From: Corynespora cassiicola
Taxonomy: Eukaryota > Ascomycota > Dothideomycetes > Pleosporales > Corynesporascaceae
DNA length: 64,000 nucleotides
Direction: 5' to 3'
Assembly (NCBI GenBank): GCA_022059125.1
Contig: JAEUWY010000020.1
Location: 1,922,001 to 1,986,000 of the forward strand
Both the position numbers and the translations under genes were made by a program. Below are positions 63,624 to 64,000 of the stretch, in pieces. The stretch's first letter is position 1. The number at the start of each line of letters is the position of its first letter. The notes under the pieces are model-generated. The model saw only the letters and a list, made by a program, of their open reading frames with translations. It was not told the DNA's origin and ran no database searches.

Positions 63624-64000
63624 GATGGAGGCTGCGAGAGGGGGGAGCGGGCGTTGAAAGAAGGTGGACGTGGGGGCCGTGCTACCGTTTGGGCATCCCA
63701 GGCGCGTGCAGGTGCGAGGGGGTTGCGGCCGTCGTCTCGTAGCAGCTTGGTGAGGTTGACGCAGCCTGCAGTATCCGCCCAATGAGCAGCCGAGGCGGGC
63801 CGTCGATCTCACGTGATGTGCGGAAATCTTGGCGGGCCGCCTCAACGTTGGAGTCAGAGCAAGCGGCAAAAAGACTACTAGGACCGACACGCCTGGCATC
63901 GCTCCGCCCACACCAACTCCACTTCGCCCTCTTTCTCCCAGAACAACTGCCGCCGCCGTCTCGAGAGAACCCTACATCTACACCCAGGCAAAGAAAAGCG
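63624..64000. promoter_or_regulatory. Upstream region of the Mim2-like gene at the window end
   Basis: This end region is GC-rich and holds the Mim2-like promoter. Possibly also the 5' flank of a divergent gene beyond the window; nothing in it can be assigned. Confidence 0.4.

Noticed and set aside
63624..63911. N-terminal extension of the Mim2-like protein
   Set aside because: Upstream sequence is low-complexity and the ATG at 63623 gives the normal size for the family.

Overview
The window is nuclear DNA of a filamentous ascomycete (Pezizomycotina), most likely a dothideomycete. Evidence: genes carry many short introns (45-180 nt; one of 485 nt) with GTANGT donors and CTAAC-type branch sites; there are fungal-only families (Zn2Cys6 regulators, DUF3433 membrane proteins, STM1/Oga1-type and Mim2-type proteins, Ku80 with the fungal C-terminal helix region); and a tRNA-Glu carries a short intron. 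No mobile element with coding capacity, CRISPR array or virus is visible. All gene models were built by joining reading frames at splice sites whose phases agree.

Layout. 0-10 kb: a secreted GH3 beta-glucosidase (+), a FHA/forkhead regulator (+), and a twin-CX9C complex I subunit of the NDUFS5 type (-). 10-21 kb: a more AT-rich, accessory-looking block with a Ulp1/NEDP1-like cysteine protease (-), a 1495-residue DUF3433 membrane protein (-) and a Zn2Cys6 regulator (+). 21-31 kb: an STM1/SERBP1-like ribosome-associated protein (-), a bZIP regulator with a GC-AG intron (-), a 2.6 kb GC-rich divergent promoter region, and an alpha-arrestin-like protein (+). 31-38 kb: a 25-bp degenerate tandem repeat and a GAA microsatellite, a second Zn2Cys6 regulator (-), an intron-containing tRNA-Glu (+), and a pepsin-like protease without a signal peptide (-).

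38-49 kb: an NBR1-type autophagy receptor (-), NOP13 (+), a Kv-beta-like aldo/keto reductase (+), an AT-rich spacer holding a polymerase III-like unit (A box, B box, T8), and a polyprenol reductase (-). 50-64 kb: a HOS4-like ankyrin protein of the Set3 complex (+), a PIN4/Par14 parvulin (+), Ku80 (+), a small secreted cysteine protein (+), a hypothetical acidic protein with repeated SUMO-interacting-like motifs (-), an unrecognised two-exon protein (-), and a Mim2-like outer-membrane protein (-).

Most genes are independent housekeeping or regulatory units; there is no biosynthetic cluster. The points most worth a second look are the Ulp1-like enzyme with altered residues around its catalytic cysteine, the NBR1 homologue with four ZZ fingers, a C-terminal LIR-like motif and stop-free 3n introns, the SIM-rich hypothetical protein, the polymerase III-like relic at 47.1-47.3 kb, and splice-level oddities (GC-AG intron, NAGNAG acceptor, 19-nt exon, alternative Ku80 N-terminus).
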